Source: Weeksella virosa DSM 16922 (GTDB taxonomy: Bacteria; Bacteroidota; Bacteroidia; Flavobacteriales; Weeksellaceae). Taken from it: 64,000 nucleotides of DNA. Each line of letters starts with the position of its first letter. The stretch's first letter is position 1. This document shows positions 52,900 through 60,817 of this stretch, one piece after another. The stretch spans positions 439,501-503,500 of the forward strand of contig NC_015144.1 in assembly GCF_000189415.1 (NCBI RefSeq). The letters run 5' to 3'. Position numbers and translations under genes: made by a program. The notes under the pieces are model-generated. The model searched no databases. It was not told the origin of the DNA and worked only from the letters and a program-made list of their open reading frames with translations.

Positions 52900-53724
52900 T
52901 TACAAGATATCCTTTTTCTTCGAATAATCGGTTGGTCTAACGCCAACTACCTTCTGAAACGTATTGCTGAAAGTTGGTAAACTACTATACCCCACCATGT
53001 TAGCAACTTCACTAATCGAGTTTTTATCTTCGATTAATAACTCTAAAGCTCTCAACATCCGTAAAATAGTGAAGTATTGAACAAATGTAAGCTTCACATC
53101 TTTCTGAAATAGTCTAGACAAGGAACGTTCACCAAACCCAAATTCATCTGAAATTTTTTTCATCGTAATCGAACTATCCATCTTATCCTTCAAATACATT
53201 ATTACTTTTTGCAAACGCTCGTCTGTCGGGTAAGGCAACGATAATTTTAGACTATTTTTATTGAGTTTCGGCAATAATTCTTTAAATGCATTGGCAATCG
53301 TAAACGAAGAAGAATCTTTGGCTGTTATATCGCCTCTCCATTGTTTAGAAAAAAGAATAAACTCCATCAAAAAATTACAAGTTGGATAAATCCCTACTTT
53401 ATGAAAAAAACTTTCAGAATCAGTCTCTTTCACCGGGAAATATAAATTTCGCATAAAGATCTGTGGAGAACTTGGGTGAATACTGTGCACAAAATTGGGC
53501 GGAATCCAAATAAAATGACGCGCTGGCAAATAATACGTCTCCTTGCCTATTGTCACATATACAATACCACCTTCGCAATACAAAAACTGTCCTTTATCAT
53601 GCTGATGCTCGACAACTTCTGGCTCATTAATCTCGTTATGATAACAAAAAATAGAGCTAGGATCTTTGTCTATTTCGGTAAGATAGTAACGGGTACTTAG
53701 AAGTTCTTTCTGTTTGCCAGACAT
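52900..53724 (-). CDS. AraC-family transcriptional regulator
   Basis: 274 residues. An N-terminal cupin-type sensing domain ('HQHDKGQFLYCEGGIVYVTIGKETYYLPARHFIWIPPNFVHSI', about 37-80) and a C-terminal pair of helix-turn-helix motifs ('ITMKKISDEFGFGERSLSRLFQKDVKLTFVQYFTILRMLRALELL' and 'ISEVANMVGYSSLPTFSNTFQKVVGVRPTDY', about 178-268). It likely binds a small molecule and controls the downstream hydrolase gene or other targets. The ligand is unknown. Divergent from the CoA-transferase gene, 171 bp away, which may be a target. Confidence 0.92.
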   Translation of the reverse strand: MSGKQKELLSTRYYLTEIDKDPSSIFCYHNEINEPEVVEHQHDKGQFLYCEGGIVYVTIGKETYYLPARHFIWIPPNFVHSIHPSSPQIFMRNLYFPVKETDSESFFHKVGIYPTCNFLMEFILFSKQWRGDITAKDSSSFTIANAFKELLPKLNKNSLKLSLPYPTDERLQKVIMYLKDKMDSSITMKKISDEFGFGERSLSRLFQKDVKLTFVQYFTILRMLRALELLIEDKNSISEVANMVGYSSLPTFSNTFQKVVGVRPTDYSKKKDIL

Positions 53725-53761
53725 ACTTTTTAATTTTATAATGAGATTCCTAAGATAAGAA

Positions 53762-53769
53762 TATATTTG
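53762..53769 (+). promoter_or_regulatory. -7 promoter box upstream of the CoA-transferase gene
   Basis: TATATTTG on the plus strand, a perfect TAnnTTTG match, in the gap between the AraC gene and the CoA-transferase gene. The leader would be long (about 125-150 nt), and no TTG partner was seen. Confidence 0.35.
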
Positions 53770-53916
53770 GGTTTATTGTACGAAGAACACATAGGAAATG
53801 TCTAGAAAAGATAAATAAATGGCATTTTATGATTTTATATTAAAACAATTTTGTACGAAATTTGTAATCACTTCAATATTTAGCAGAAAAACACGGTGAA
53901 AAAATTTACAAACAAC

Positions 53917-55404
53917 ATGATAGAGAGAATCCCCAACAACGAACTGCGCTCGAAGGTGATGACAGCCCAAGAAGCTGCACAAATCTTCAAGGATCAGATG
54001 ATTGTCGGATCTAGTGGTTTTACCCGTGGTGGCGACTCGAAGGTAGTCTTGAAAGCACTTGCTGAAAGAAACCAGATAGAAAATATAAAAATTACACTGA
54101 TAACTGGGGCATCATTGGGGCACGACACAGACGGAGCTCTTGCTCATAATCATGCGCTACACAAACGTTTACCCTTTCAGGTAGATAGAACATTGCGCAA
54201 AGAGATAAACAACGGGAATGTTTTATTTGTCGATCAACATCTAAGCAAAACTTCTGATTTAATCTCGAACGGTACATTTCCAATTGATGTAGGCGTTCTT
54301 GAGGTTGCAGAAATTCTAGAAGATGGACACCTAGTCCCAACAACCTCTATCGGGAACAATGTAGCGATTGCAGAAAATGCCCAAAAATTGATAATAGAGA
54401 TCAATACATCTATCCCCAAAAACATTCGTGGTATCCATGATATTTATTCGGTAAATGAACACCAGAATAAACCCATCAATATTTGTAGTGCAAGCGACCG
54501 TATTGGGACAGATACGATAAAAGTTGATCCTAAAAAAATTGTAGCCATTGTTTTTCAAGATATTCAAGATGCACCTGGCGATATTACTCCACCAGACGAG
54601 CAAACAGAAGCAATAGCAAAAAATATTGTTCGCTTTCTCGAAAACGAAGTAAAGCAAGGTCGATTAGACAACTCACTTCGGCCTCTGCAATGCGGAATAG
54701 GTAAAGTAGCGAATGCTGTTTTGGGCGGGATGATCGATTCTGATTTCGAGAATCTAACGATGTATTCGGAAGTTTTCCAAGACTCTACTTTTGATTTAAT
54801 CGATTCTGGAAAATTAGTTTTTGCCTCTGCTTCTGCAATGACTGTTTCGCCAGAATGCTACAATCGTGTAATTCATCATATCGATAACTATAAAGACAAA
54901 ATTGTTCTTCGCCCACAAAACATCAGTAACTCACCAGAAGTTATCGCACGTTTAGGTGTTATCGGGATCAACACTTCGTTAGAATGTGATATATACGGAA
55001 ACGTTAATTCTACACATGTCATCGGCACCAATATGATGAACGGAATTGGAGGTTCGGGTGATTTTGCTCGCAATACTTATCTTTCTATTTTCGTAACTTC
55101 ATCAACCGCAAAAGACGGAAAAATCAGCAGTATCGTTCCGATGGTGACTCATGTAGACCATAGTGAGCACGATGTAGACGTTATAGTAACCGAACAGGGT
55201 TTGGCTGATTTACGAGGTTTAGCTCCACGCGAAAGAGCTAAAGTAATTATCGAAAATTGCGCTCATACAGACTACAAACAAGAATTATTATCCTACTACG
55301 AAAGAGCCTGCCAAGAAAGAGGTGGCCAAACTCCTCATCTATTAGAAGAGGCTTTCTCTTGGCACACTCGATTGAGAGAAACCGGAACAATGAAAAAAGC
55401 TTAG
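53917..55404 (+). CDS. Acetyl-CoA hydrolase/transferase family, succinate CoA-transferase type
   Basis: 495 residues from ATG 53917 (MIERIPNNELRSKVMTAQEAA); a GTG 21 bp earlier (53896) is an alternative. 'GFTRGGDSKVV' and 'GASLGHDTDG' form the N-terminal CoA-binding part, the catalytic Glu285 is in 'LTMYSEVFQDS', and 'LQCGIGKVANAVLGGM' precedes it. This matches the YgfH/Cat1 succinate CoA-transferase subfamily, which swaps CoA between succinyl-CoA and acetate or propionate. It may add a second route from succinyl-CoA to succinate beside SucD. Monocistronic. Confidence 0.9.
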   Translation: MIERIPNNELRSKVMTAQEAAQIFKDQMIVGSSGFTRGGDSKVVLKALAERNQIENIKITLITGASLGHDTDGALAHNHALHKRLPFQVDRTLRKEINNGNVLFVDQHLSKTSDLISNGTFPIDVGVLEVAEILEDGHLVPTTSIGNNVAIAENAQKLIIEINTSIPKNIRGIHDIYSVNEHQNKPINICSASDRIGTDTIKVDPKKIVAIVFQDIQDAPGDITPPDEQTEAIAKNIVRFLENEVKQGRLDNSLRPLQCGIGKVANAVLGGMIDSDFENLTMYSEVFQDSTFDLIDSGKLVFASASAMTVSPECYNRVIHHIDNYKDKIVLRPQNISNSPEVIARLGVIGINTSLECDIYGNVNSTHVIGTNMMNGIGGSGDFARNTYLSIFVTSSTAKDGKISSIVPMVTHVDHSEHDVDVIVTEQGLADLRGLAPRERAKVIIENCAHTDYKQELLSYYERACQERGGQTPHLLEEAFSWHTRLRETGTMKKA

Positions 55405-55427
55405 TTCAATCATTAAATAATTTATGA

Positions 55428-55471
55428 GACAAAGCATGATTCGGATACAATCTGAATTGTGCTTTTTTTTT
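55428..55471 (+). terminator. Terminator of the CoA-transferase gene
   Basis: Stem AAAGCA-ATTC / GAAT-TGCTTT with short internal mismatches, followed by a run of T's. Confidence 0.75.
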
Positions 55472-55489
55472 ATGAAATGTGTAATTTTG
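55457..55489 (+). promoter_or_regulatory. Promoter of the YgiBC-like group
   Basis: TTG (55457-55459), 22-bp spacer, TAATTTTG (55482-55489): full match to the flavobacterial pattern, 20 bp before the ATG. The TTG lies in the preceding terminator. Confidence 0.6.
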
Positions 55490-55509
55490 TGCAATATCAA
55501 TAAAAAAAC

Positions 55510-55788
55510 ATGAAAAATATCCTCCCTGTTCTACTTCTATTGACTGCATTTTTTGCATGTCAATCCCCACAAAAATCCAATCAAAACTTAGAGCAAATCA
55601 ACAAACAATCGGCTAGAGAGGTCGTATTATCTACCCAAATAAAGGGTGATTCGGTTCTGCATATTACCCAACAAAAAATTTGGTCGAACCATTTAATGAT
55701 AACCGAAAAGATAGATACGTTGATTACTCATAAACAGTACACGCCTGCAGATTCTACAAAAATCCCAATTTACGTAACCATTCAATAA
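55510..55788 (+). CDS. Small lipoprotein of unknown function
   Basis: 92 residues. The lipoprotein signal 'LLLLTAFFAC' places the lipidated Cys at 17. The rest is short, polar and unrelated to families I know ('KGDSVLHITQQKIWSNHLMITEKIDTLITHKQYTPADSTKIPIYVTIQ'). First of three genes ending with a glutathionylspermidine synthase-like protein; the gap to the next is 6 bp, so it is in the same operon. Function not known. Confidence 0.72.
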   Translation: MKNILPVLLLLTAFFACQSPQKSNQNLEQINKQSAREVVLSTQIKGDSVLHITQQKIWSNHLMITEKIDTLITHKQYTPADSTKIPIYVTIQ

Positions 55789-55794
55789 TAAAAC

Positions 55795-56178
55795 ATGAAA
55801 AAAAAAGATAAAAGAGCCAGTAAAGTTGTTACATTGGTATTGATTTCATCGGTACTCAGCTCGTGCATGAATCGCGAAGAAACACCTATTGATACTCATC
55901 CACAAAGAGTTTTTATGCGAGCAGATTCTACTGCACCTTATACCGAGGTTACTGAAAATTATGCTAGCCAAAACAATTCTCATTTTGGTGAGATGGGAAG
56001 TTCGTTGCTTTGGTTTATGGCTTTCCGTAGTCTAGCGGGCGGTATGGGTTACGCAAGTCCAGGATTGCATCAACAATCGAATGTAGGAACAAATGCTGCA
56101 AAAGCGAAAGCCTACAAAGGACAAACAATTCGTGACGGATTCGGCAAATCTTCATCAGCACGCTCTGTTTCATCCTAA
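55795..56178 (+). CDS. YgiB-like lipoprotein
   Basis: 127 residues. It begins with nine A's after the ATG (M-K-K-K). Signal 'VVTLVLISSVLSSC' with the lipidated Cys near 24, then a Gly/Ser-rich region 'FRSLAGGMGYASPG' and a basic, Ser-rich tail 'GFGKSSSARSVSS'. The position before a YgiC-like gene and the tail composition resemble YgiB (DUF1190) in the enterobacterial ygiBC pair, but I cannot confirm homology by eye. Function unknown, envelope-associated. Confidence 0.65.
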   Translation: MKKKDKRASKVVTLVLISSVLSSCMNREETPIDTHPQRVFMRADSTAPYTEVTENYASQNNSHFGEMGSSLLWFMAFRSLAGGMGYASPGLHQQSNVGTNAAKAKAYKGQTIRDGFGKSSSARSVSS

Positions 56179-56187
56179 CCCAATCTT

Positions 56188-57324
56188 ATGCAAAGGAAAA
56201 AAATTACAGCCGATAGTCATTGGCAAGAACGAGTAGAAAAAATTGGTTTTGGATACCATACCGATGAAAATAATCTCCCGTATTGGATAGAAAATTATTA
56301 TTATTCGATTAGCGAAAAAGAGGCCGACCAGATTTATGATGCGACGAATGAATTATGGGAAATGTGTCTACATGCAGTGGAATATGTGATTTCAAATAAT
56401 CGATTGGATGAATTTAAAATACCGAAATTTATTCAACCATATTTGATTGATACTTGGAAAAATGATGCGCCAAGTATTTATAGTCGTTTCGATTTTGCTT
56501 ACCATAATGGACAGCTAAAATTATTAGAATTTAACGCCGATACGCCAACTTCTCTCTTCGAGTGTGGCGTGGTACAATGGCTTTGGATGGAATATTACTT
56601 CGGAACACAGAAAGATCAATTCAACTCGGTACATGAGAAATTAATCGAAACCTGGAAAATGTTAAAACCCTATCTCAAAGGAGAAGTTGTGCATTTTACT
56701 TGTGTTCGAGAATCATTAGAAGATCTTACCAATCTAGAATATATAAGAGACTGTGCGATACAAGCTGGCTTACAAACTAAACTTATTTATATAGATGAAA
56801 TCGGCTGGAACAATATCCACTTTGTCGATTTAGAAGAAGAACCGATTACCGATATTTTCAAGCTTTATCCTTGGGAGTGGATGGTGAATGAACTATTTGC
56901 GTACAATATCAAAAATGACGAATTCAATGCAAATTGGATAGAACCTGCTTGGAAAATGATTTTATCGAACAAAGCAATTTTACCTATTTTATGGGAATTA
57001 TATCCCAATCATCCTTTATTGTTAGAAGCATATTTCGAATCGGCTAACGGCATGGAAAATTATGTAAAAAAACCTTTACTATCTCGTGAAGGAGCCAATA
57101 TCGAAGTGATAAAAGAAGGAAAATTATTCGAAAAAACTTCAGGTGAATATGGCGAAGAAGGTTTTATATACCAAGCTTTTGCCAATTTGCACCAAGAAGA
57201 AACAGCTTATGCTATTATTGGGAGCTGGATAATCGGACAAGAAGCTTGTGGAATTACTTTCCGAGAAAGTGATCAATACATCACAACCGACAAAAGTCGT
57301 TTTGTACCGCATATCATCGAATAG
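56188..57324 (+). CDS. Glutathionylspermidine synthase family protein (YgiC-like)
   Basis: 378 residues. 'LEFNADTPTSLFECGVVQWLWMEYYF' and 'LPILWELYPNHPLLLEAYFE' belong to the pre-ATP-grasp/ATP-grasp domain of the GSP_synth family (as in E. coli YgiC/YjfC), with 'KKPLLSREGANIEVI' near 293-307 supplying an ATP-binding Lys/Arg. It has the ligase part only, no amidase. YgiC-like proteins make an amide bond between unknown amine and acid partners; true glutathionylspermidine activity is doubtful. Last gene of a three-gene operon with two lipoproteins. Confidence 0.88.
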   Translation: MQRKKITADSHWQERVEKIGFGYHTDENNLPYWIENYYYSISEKEADQIYDATNELWEMCLHAVEYVISNNRLDEFKIPKFIQPYLIDTWKNDAPSIYSRFDFAYHNGQLKLLEFNADTPTSLFECGVVQWLWMEYYFGTQKDQFNSVHEKLIETWKMLKPYLKGEVVHFTCVRESLEDLTNLEYIRDCAIQAGLQTKLIYIDEIGWNNIHFVDLEEEPITDIFKLYPWEWMVNELFAYNIKNDEFNANWIEPAWKMILSNKAILPILWELYPNHPLLLEAYFESANGMENYVKKPLLSREGANIEVIKEGKLFEKTSGEYGEEGFIYQAFANLHQEETAYAIIGSWIIGQEACGITFRESDQYITTDKSRFVPHIIE

Positions 57325-57374
57325 CTTTTTCGGGTTTTGTTTTTTATCGGTCTAGCAAACTCTAACATTGTAAC

Positions 57375-57407
57375 AAAAAAAGGAACTCCTGCATAGAGTT
57401 CCTTTTT
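57375..57407. terminator. Bidirectional terminator between the YgiC-like gene and sucD
   Basis: Stem AAAGGAACTC / GAGTTCCTTT with a 7-base loop and flanking A and T runs, between convergent genes. Confidence 0.9.
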
Positions 57408-57433
57408 CATTTATATAAAACCTGGTTTTTTTC

Positions 57434-58303
57434 TTATCCTAAAACTTTTGCGACCGTTTCACCAATATGTGCTGGCGATTCAACCACGTGAATCCCGCAC
57501 TCCGCCATAATTTTCATTTTAGCCTGAGCTGTATCTTCTGCTCCACCAACAATTGCACCTGCGTGTCCCATTGTACGACCTTTCGGTGCTGTTTGACCCG
57601 CAATAAATCCTACTACAGGTTTTGTACCGTGCTCTTTAATCCAACGAGCAGCTTCAGCTTCTAACTGCCCACCGATCTCACCAATCATGACGATACATTC
57701 GGTTTCTGGATCATTCATAAACAATTCTACGGCTTCTTTTGTAGTTGTACCGATAATTGGGTCACCACCGATACCGATCGCTGTAGAAATTCCGTATCCA
57801 GCTTTTACTACTTGGTCAGCAGCTTCATAGGTTAAAGTTCCTGATTTTGATACAATCCCAACTTTACCTGGTTTGAAAATGAAACCTGGCATAATTCCCA
57901 CTTTAGCTTCACCTGAAGTGATAACTCCTGGACAGTTTGGTCCGATTAAAGTAACATCGCGTTGGTCAACATAGGCTTGTACTTTTACCATATCTTCTAC
58001 CGGAATACCTTCTGTGATACAGATAATAACTCGGATTCCAGCATCTGCAGCTTCCATCACAGCATCCGCAGCGAAAGCTGGTGGTACGAAAATGATACTC
58101 ACATCTGCTCCTGTTTCTTTTACAGCTTCGCGCACTGTATTGAAAACTGGTCTCCCCAAATGTTCGGTTCCCCCTTTTCCTGGAGTTGTTCCTCCAACAA
58201 CTTGGGTTCCGTATTCGATCATTTGTTCTGCGTGGAAGGTTCCTTCTTTTCCTGTGAACCCTTGTACAATTATTTTAGAGTCTTTATTTACTAATACTGC
58301 CAT
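57434..58303 (-). CDS. sucD: Succinyl-CoA synthetase alpha subunit
   Basis: 289 residues. CoA-binding Rossmann part ('[36 protein letters not shown]', 10-45), '[20 protein letters not shown]' (121-140) and the phosphohistidine His247 in '[12 protein letters not shown]'. It makes succinate plus ATP/GTP from succinyl-CoA with SucC. sucC is not adjacent, which is common in Bacteroidota. Monocistronic with a TATATTTG box upstream. Confidence 0.96.
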   Translation of the reverse strand: MAVLVNKDSKIIVQGFTGKEGTFHAEQMIEYGTQVVGGTTPGKGGTEHLGRPVFNTVREAVKETGADVSIIFVPPAFAADAVMEAADAGIRVIICITEGIPVEDMVKVQAYVDQRDVTLIGPNCPGVITSGEAKVGIMPGFIFKPGKVGIVSKSGTLTYEAADQVVKAGYGISTAIGIGGDPIIGTTTKEAVELFMNDPETECIVMIGEIGGQLEAEAARWIKEHGTKPVVGFIAGQTAPKGRTMGHAGAIVGGAEDTAQAKMKIMAECGIHVVESPAHIGETVAKVLG

Positions 58304-58323
58304 TATGTTTATTTTTTGTTGAG

Positions 58324-58331
58324 CAAATATA
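58324..58331 (-). promoter_or_regulatory. -7 promoter box for sucD
   Basis: TATATTTG on the minus strand, 20 bp before the sucD ATG; a perfect TAnnTTTG match without a clear TTG partner. Confidence 0.45.
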
Positions 58332-58397
58332 ACGTCTTCGCTACATTTATAAAAATTATTCGAATGATTTAGGACATTTATTACCTAAATTTAAAGT

Positions 58398-59333
58398 TTA
58401 ATCGTTTGTTTTGTTTCGGTATTCTTTTAACATAATTTGGGTGAGTGCCATTTTTTTATACATTTTTTTGGCTTCTTCTGCCGGCGAACCAAAATATGCT
58501 TGATGTCCTTCTAGAGATTTCGTCACACCCGATTGTGCATACAGAATGGTTTTCTCACCAATTGTTACCCCACTTGTAATCCCTACTTGTCCCCAAATAT
58601 TTACATCGTTTTCTATGGTTACACAGCCAGCAATTCCGACCTGCGAAGCAATAAGACAACGTTCACCTATAATGGTGTCGTGCCCAATTTGGATTTGATT
58701 ATCTAATACGGAACCTTTTTTGATAATGGTTGAAGCCGTTACTCCTCGATCAATAGTACAATTTGCGCCAATCTCTACTCCATCTTCTATAATAACATTG
58801 CCCACAGATTTCAATCGATCATAACCATTTTCTCTTTTCTTATAATAGAAGGCATCTGCCCCCAAAATGGTTCCACTACGGATAATTACATCATCACCAA
58901 TAATTGCATCATCGTTGATGCTAACATTGGCATGAATGACACAATTCTTCCCAATTTTCACATTATTCCCAATAAAAACATTGGGCTGAATTATAGTTCC
59001 TTCTCCTATTTCTGCATCGGGCGATATAGCATCAGTTGCGGGTTGAAAAGGCTTGAAGAATTGACCAATTTTTACAAAGTCGCGAAATGGATCATCCGAT
59101 AAAAGTAAAGCTTTTCCTGCTGGACATTCTACTTCTTTGTTAATCAGCACGATGGTTGCAGCCGAATTAAGGGCTTTTTCATAGTACTTTGGATGATCTA
59201 CAAAGACGATATCACCTGCTTCTACTCGGTGTATTTCATTCAAACCATAGACGGGAAAATCAGCAGCACCGATGGGCGTGGTTCCACTGATTTCGGCAAT
59301 TTCTTTTAAGGTATATTTTCTCGGAAATTTCAT
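58398..59333 (-). CDS. LpxD-like acyltransferase paralogue
   Basis: 311 residues. An N-terminal LpxD-type uridine-binding-like domain ('TPIGAADFPVYGLNEIHRVEAGDIVFVDHPKYYEKAL') and a left-handed beta-helix of hexapeptide repeats (about 105-285) with 'NQIQIGHDTIIGE' carrying His218, the counterpart of the LpxD catalytic His. It is shorter than, and clearly paralogous to, the lpxD at 62211-63236. The substrate may be a different acyl-sugar or acyl-ACP. Downstream of the lpx-efp operon but separated by a terminator. Confidence 0.88.
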   Translation of the reverse strand: MKFPRKYTLKEIAEISGTTPIGAADFPVYGLNEIHRVEAGDIVFVDHPKYYEKALNSAATIVLINKEVECPAGKALLLSDDPFRDFVKIGQFFKPFQPATDAISPDAEIGEGTIIQPNVFIGNNVKIGKNCVIHANVSINDDAIIGDDVIIRSGTILGADAFYYKKRENGYDRLKSVGNVIIEDGVEIGANCTIDRGVTASTIIKKGSVLDNQIQIGHDTIIGERCLIASQVGIAGCVTIENDVNIWGQVGITSGVTIGEKTILYAQSGVTKSLEGHQAYFGSPAEEAKKMYKKMALTQIMLKEYRNKTND

Positions 59334-59370
59334 TTTGTTGTTGAGTCAATAATTTGCTACAAATATCTCT

Positions 59371-59400
59371 AAAAAAAGAGCACCTAGGTGCTCTTTTTTT
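59371..59400 (-). terminator. Terminator of the lpx-efp operon
   Basis: A long perfect palindrome, AAAAAAAGAGCACC-TA-GGTGCTCTTTTTTT less two central bases, just after the efp stop at 59421. Confidence 0.9.
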
Positions 59401-59420
59401 ATGATTATTTTATCTAAAAA

Positions 59421-59987
59421 TTATTCTTTCACGCGTTCTACATACGAACCATCTTCTGTATTAATTTTTACTTTATCTCCCTCGTTGATAAAAAGTGGTA
59501 CACGAATCTCTGCTCCAGTTTCTACGGTAGCTGGTTTCATTGCATTGGTTGCTGTATCCCCCTTTACTCCTGGCTCTGTATAGGTAACTTCTAGGATTAC
59601 AGTATTTGGTAATTCGGCAGATAAGGGTACTTCATCTTCTGCACGGAATAGGATTTTCACTTCATCACCTGCTTTCATAAACTGGTGATTATCAATCAGT
59701 CCCTTATCGATATAGACTTGCGAGAAGTCGTCATTATTCATAAAATGAAAACCGTTCTCATCATCATACAAATATTGGTAATTACGGGTTTCTACACGCA
59801 CTTCATCGATTTTATGACCCGCTGCGAAAGTGTTTTCTAATACTTTTCCGTTGGTTACTGATTTTAATTTTGTACGAACAAATGCTGGTCCTTTCCCTGG
59901 TTTAACGTGTAAAAAATCTACAATTTTCCATGTATCGTTGTTCCAATTGATACATAAACCTTTTCTGATATCTGAAGTTGTTGCCAT
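59421..59987 (-). CDS. efp: Elongation factor P
   Basis: 188 residues from ATG 59987 (MATTSDIRKGLCINWNNDTW). Three beta-barrel domains as in eIF5A/tRNA shape. Lys32 in 'HVKPGKGPAFVRTK' is at the tip where modification occurs in other species. EF-P relieves ribosome stalling at polyproline. Last gene of the lpxD-lpxC/fabZ-lpxA-efp operon, 25 bp after lpxA. A longer reading from 60029 overlaps lpxA and was rejected. Confidence 0.95.
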   Translation of the reverse strand: MATTSDIRKGLCINWNNDTWKIVDFLHVKPGKGPAFVRTKLKSVTNGKVLENTFAAGHKIDEVRVETRNYQYLYDDENGFHFMNNDDFSQVYIDKGLIDNHQFMKAGDEVKILFRAEDEVPLSAELPNTVILEVTYTEPGVKGDTATNAMKPATVETGAEIRVPLFINEGDKVKINTEDGSYVERVKE

Positions 59988-60012
59988 TGTATTTGGTATA
60001 AAAATTAGAATA

Positions 60013-60801
60013 TTATTGTGCCAAACCAACGTAGCCTTTCATGATTCCACGTTCGCTTGATTCTATAAAATTAATAATTAAGTTGCGTTCTTCCGAAGCA
60101 GGAAACTCTGTTTTGATTATTTCTAATGCTTGAGAAACGTTATAATTCATCTGAAAAAGAATTCGGTATATACTTTGGATTTCGTAAATTTTTTCTGATG
60201 TAAAACCTCTTCTACGCAATCCTACCGAATTGATGCCTGCATAAGTCAAAGGAGTATTGGCTCCTTTAACATACGGTGGGACATCTTTGCGAATTTGTGA
60301 GGCACCTGCAATGAATGCATGAGCACCAATTTTGGTAAACTGATGTACACCGCTTAAACCACCAACAAATGCATAGTCGCCCACTTCTATATGCCCAGCT
60401 AAGCCTACGGCATTAACGATAATTACATTGTTACCCAAAATACAGTCGTGTGCAATATGGGCTCCTGCCATAATGAGGCAGTTGTCACCAATTTTGGTAT
60501 ACCCTAATGCAACCGTTCCTTTGTTTACGGTAACACTTTCGCGTATTGTCGTATTATCTCCGATAATGGTCAGTGTTTTTTCGCCTTGGTATTTAAGATC
60601 TTGCGGTTCGGCTGATATTACTGCTCCTGGGTAGATTTTACAGTTTTTTCCGATTCTGGCTCCCTCCATAATAGTAACATTCGGAGCGATCCATGTCCCT
60701 TCGCCAATTTCTACATCGTTGGCAATGTATGAAAAAGGACTAATTGTAACATTTTCGCCAATTACCGCTGTGGGATGAATGTATGCCATTTGTTGATTCA
60801 T
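60013..60801 (-). CDS. lpxA: Acyl-[acyl-carrier-protein]-UDP-N-acetylglucosamine O-acyltransferase
   Basis: 262 residues from ATG 60801 (MNQQMAYIHPTAVIGENV), like flavobacterial homologues; ATG 60810 and 60789 are alternatives. Left-handed beta-helix of hexapeptide repeats, catalytic His118 in 'AGAHIAHDCILGNN', and a C-terminal helical segment 'LRRRGFTSEKIYEIQSIYRILF'. It acylates UDP-GlcNAc, the first step of lipid A synthesis. It is 16 bp after lpxC/fabZ and before efp. Confidence 0.96.
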   Translation of the reverse strand: MNQQMAYIHPTAVIGENVTISPFSYIANDVEIGEGTWIAPNVTIMEGARIGKNCKIYPGAVISAEPQDLKYQGEKTLTIIGDNTTIRESVTVNKGTVALGYTKIGDNCLIMAGAHIAHDCILGNNVIIVNAVGLAGHIEVGDYAFVGGLSGVHQFTKIGAHAFIAGASQIRKDVPPYVKGANTPLTYAGINSVGLRRRGFTSEKIYEIQSIYRILFQMNYNVSQALEIIKTEFPASEERNLIINFIESSERGIMKGYVGLAQ

Positions 60802-60817
60802 TACTTCCATTCAAAAA

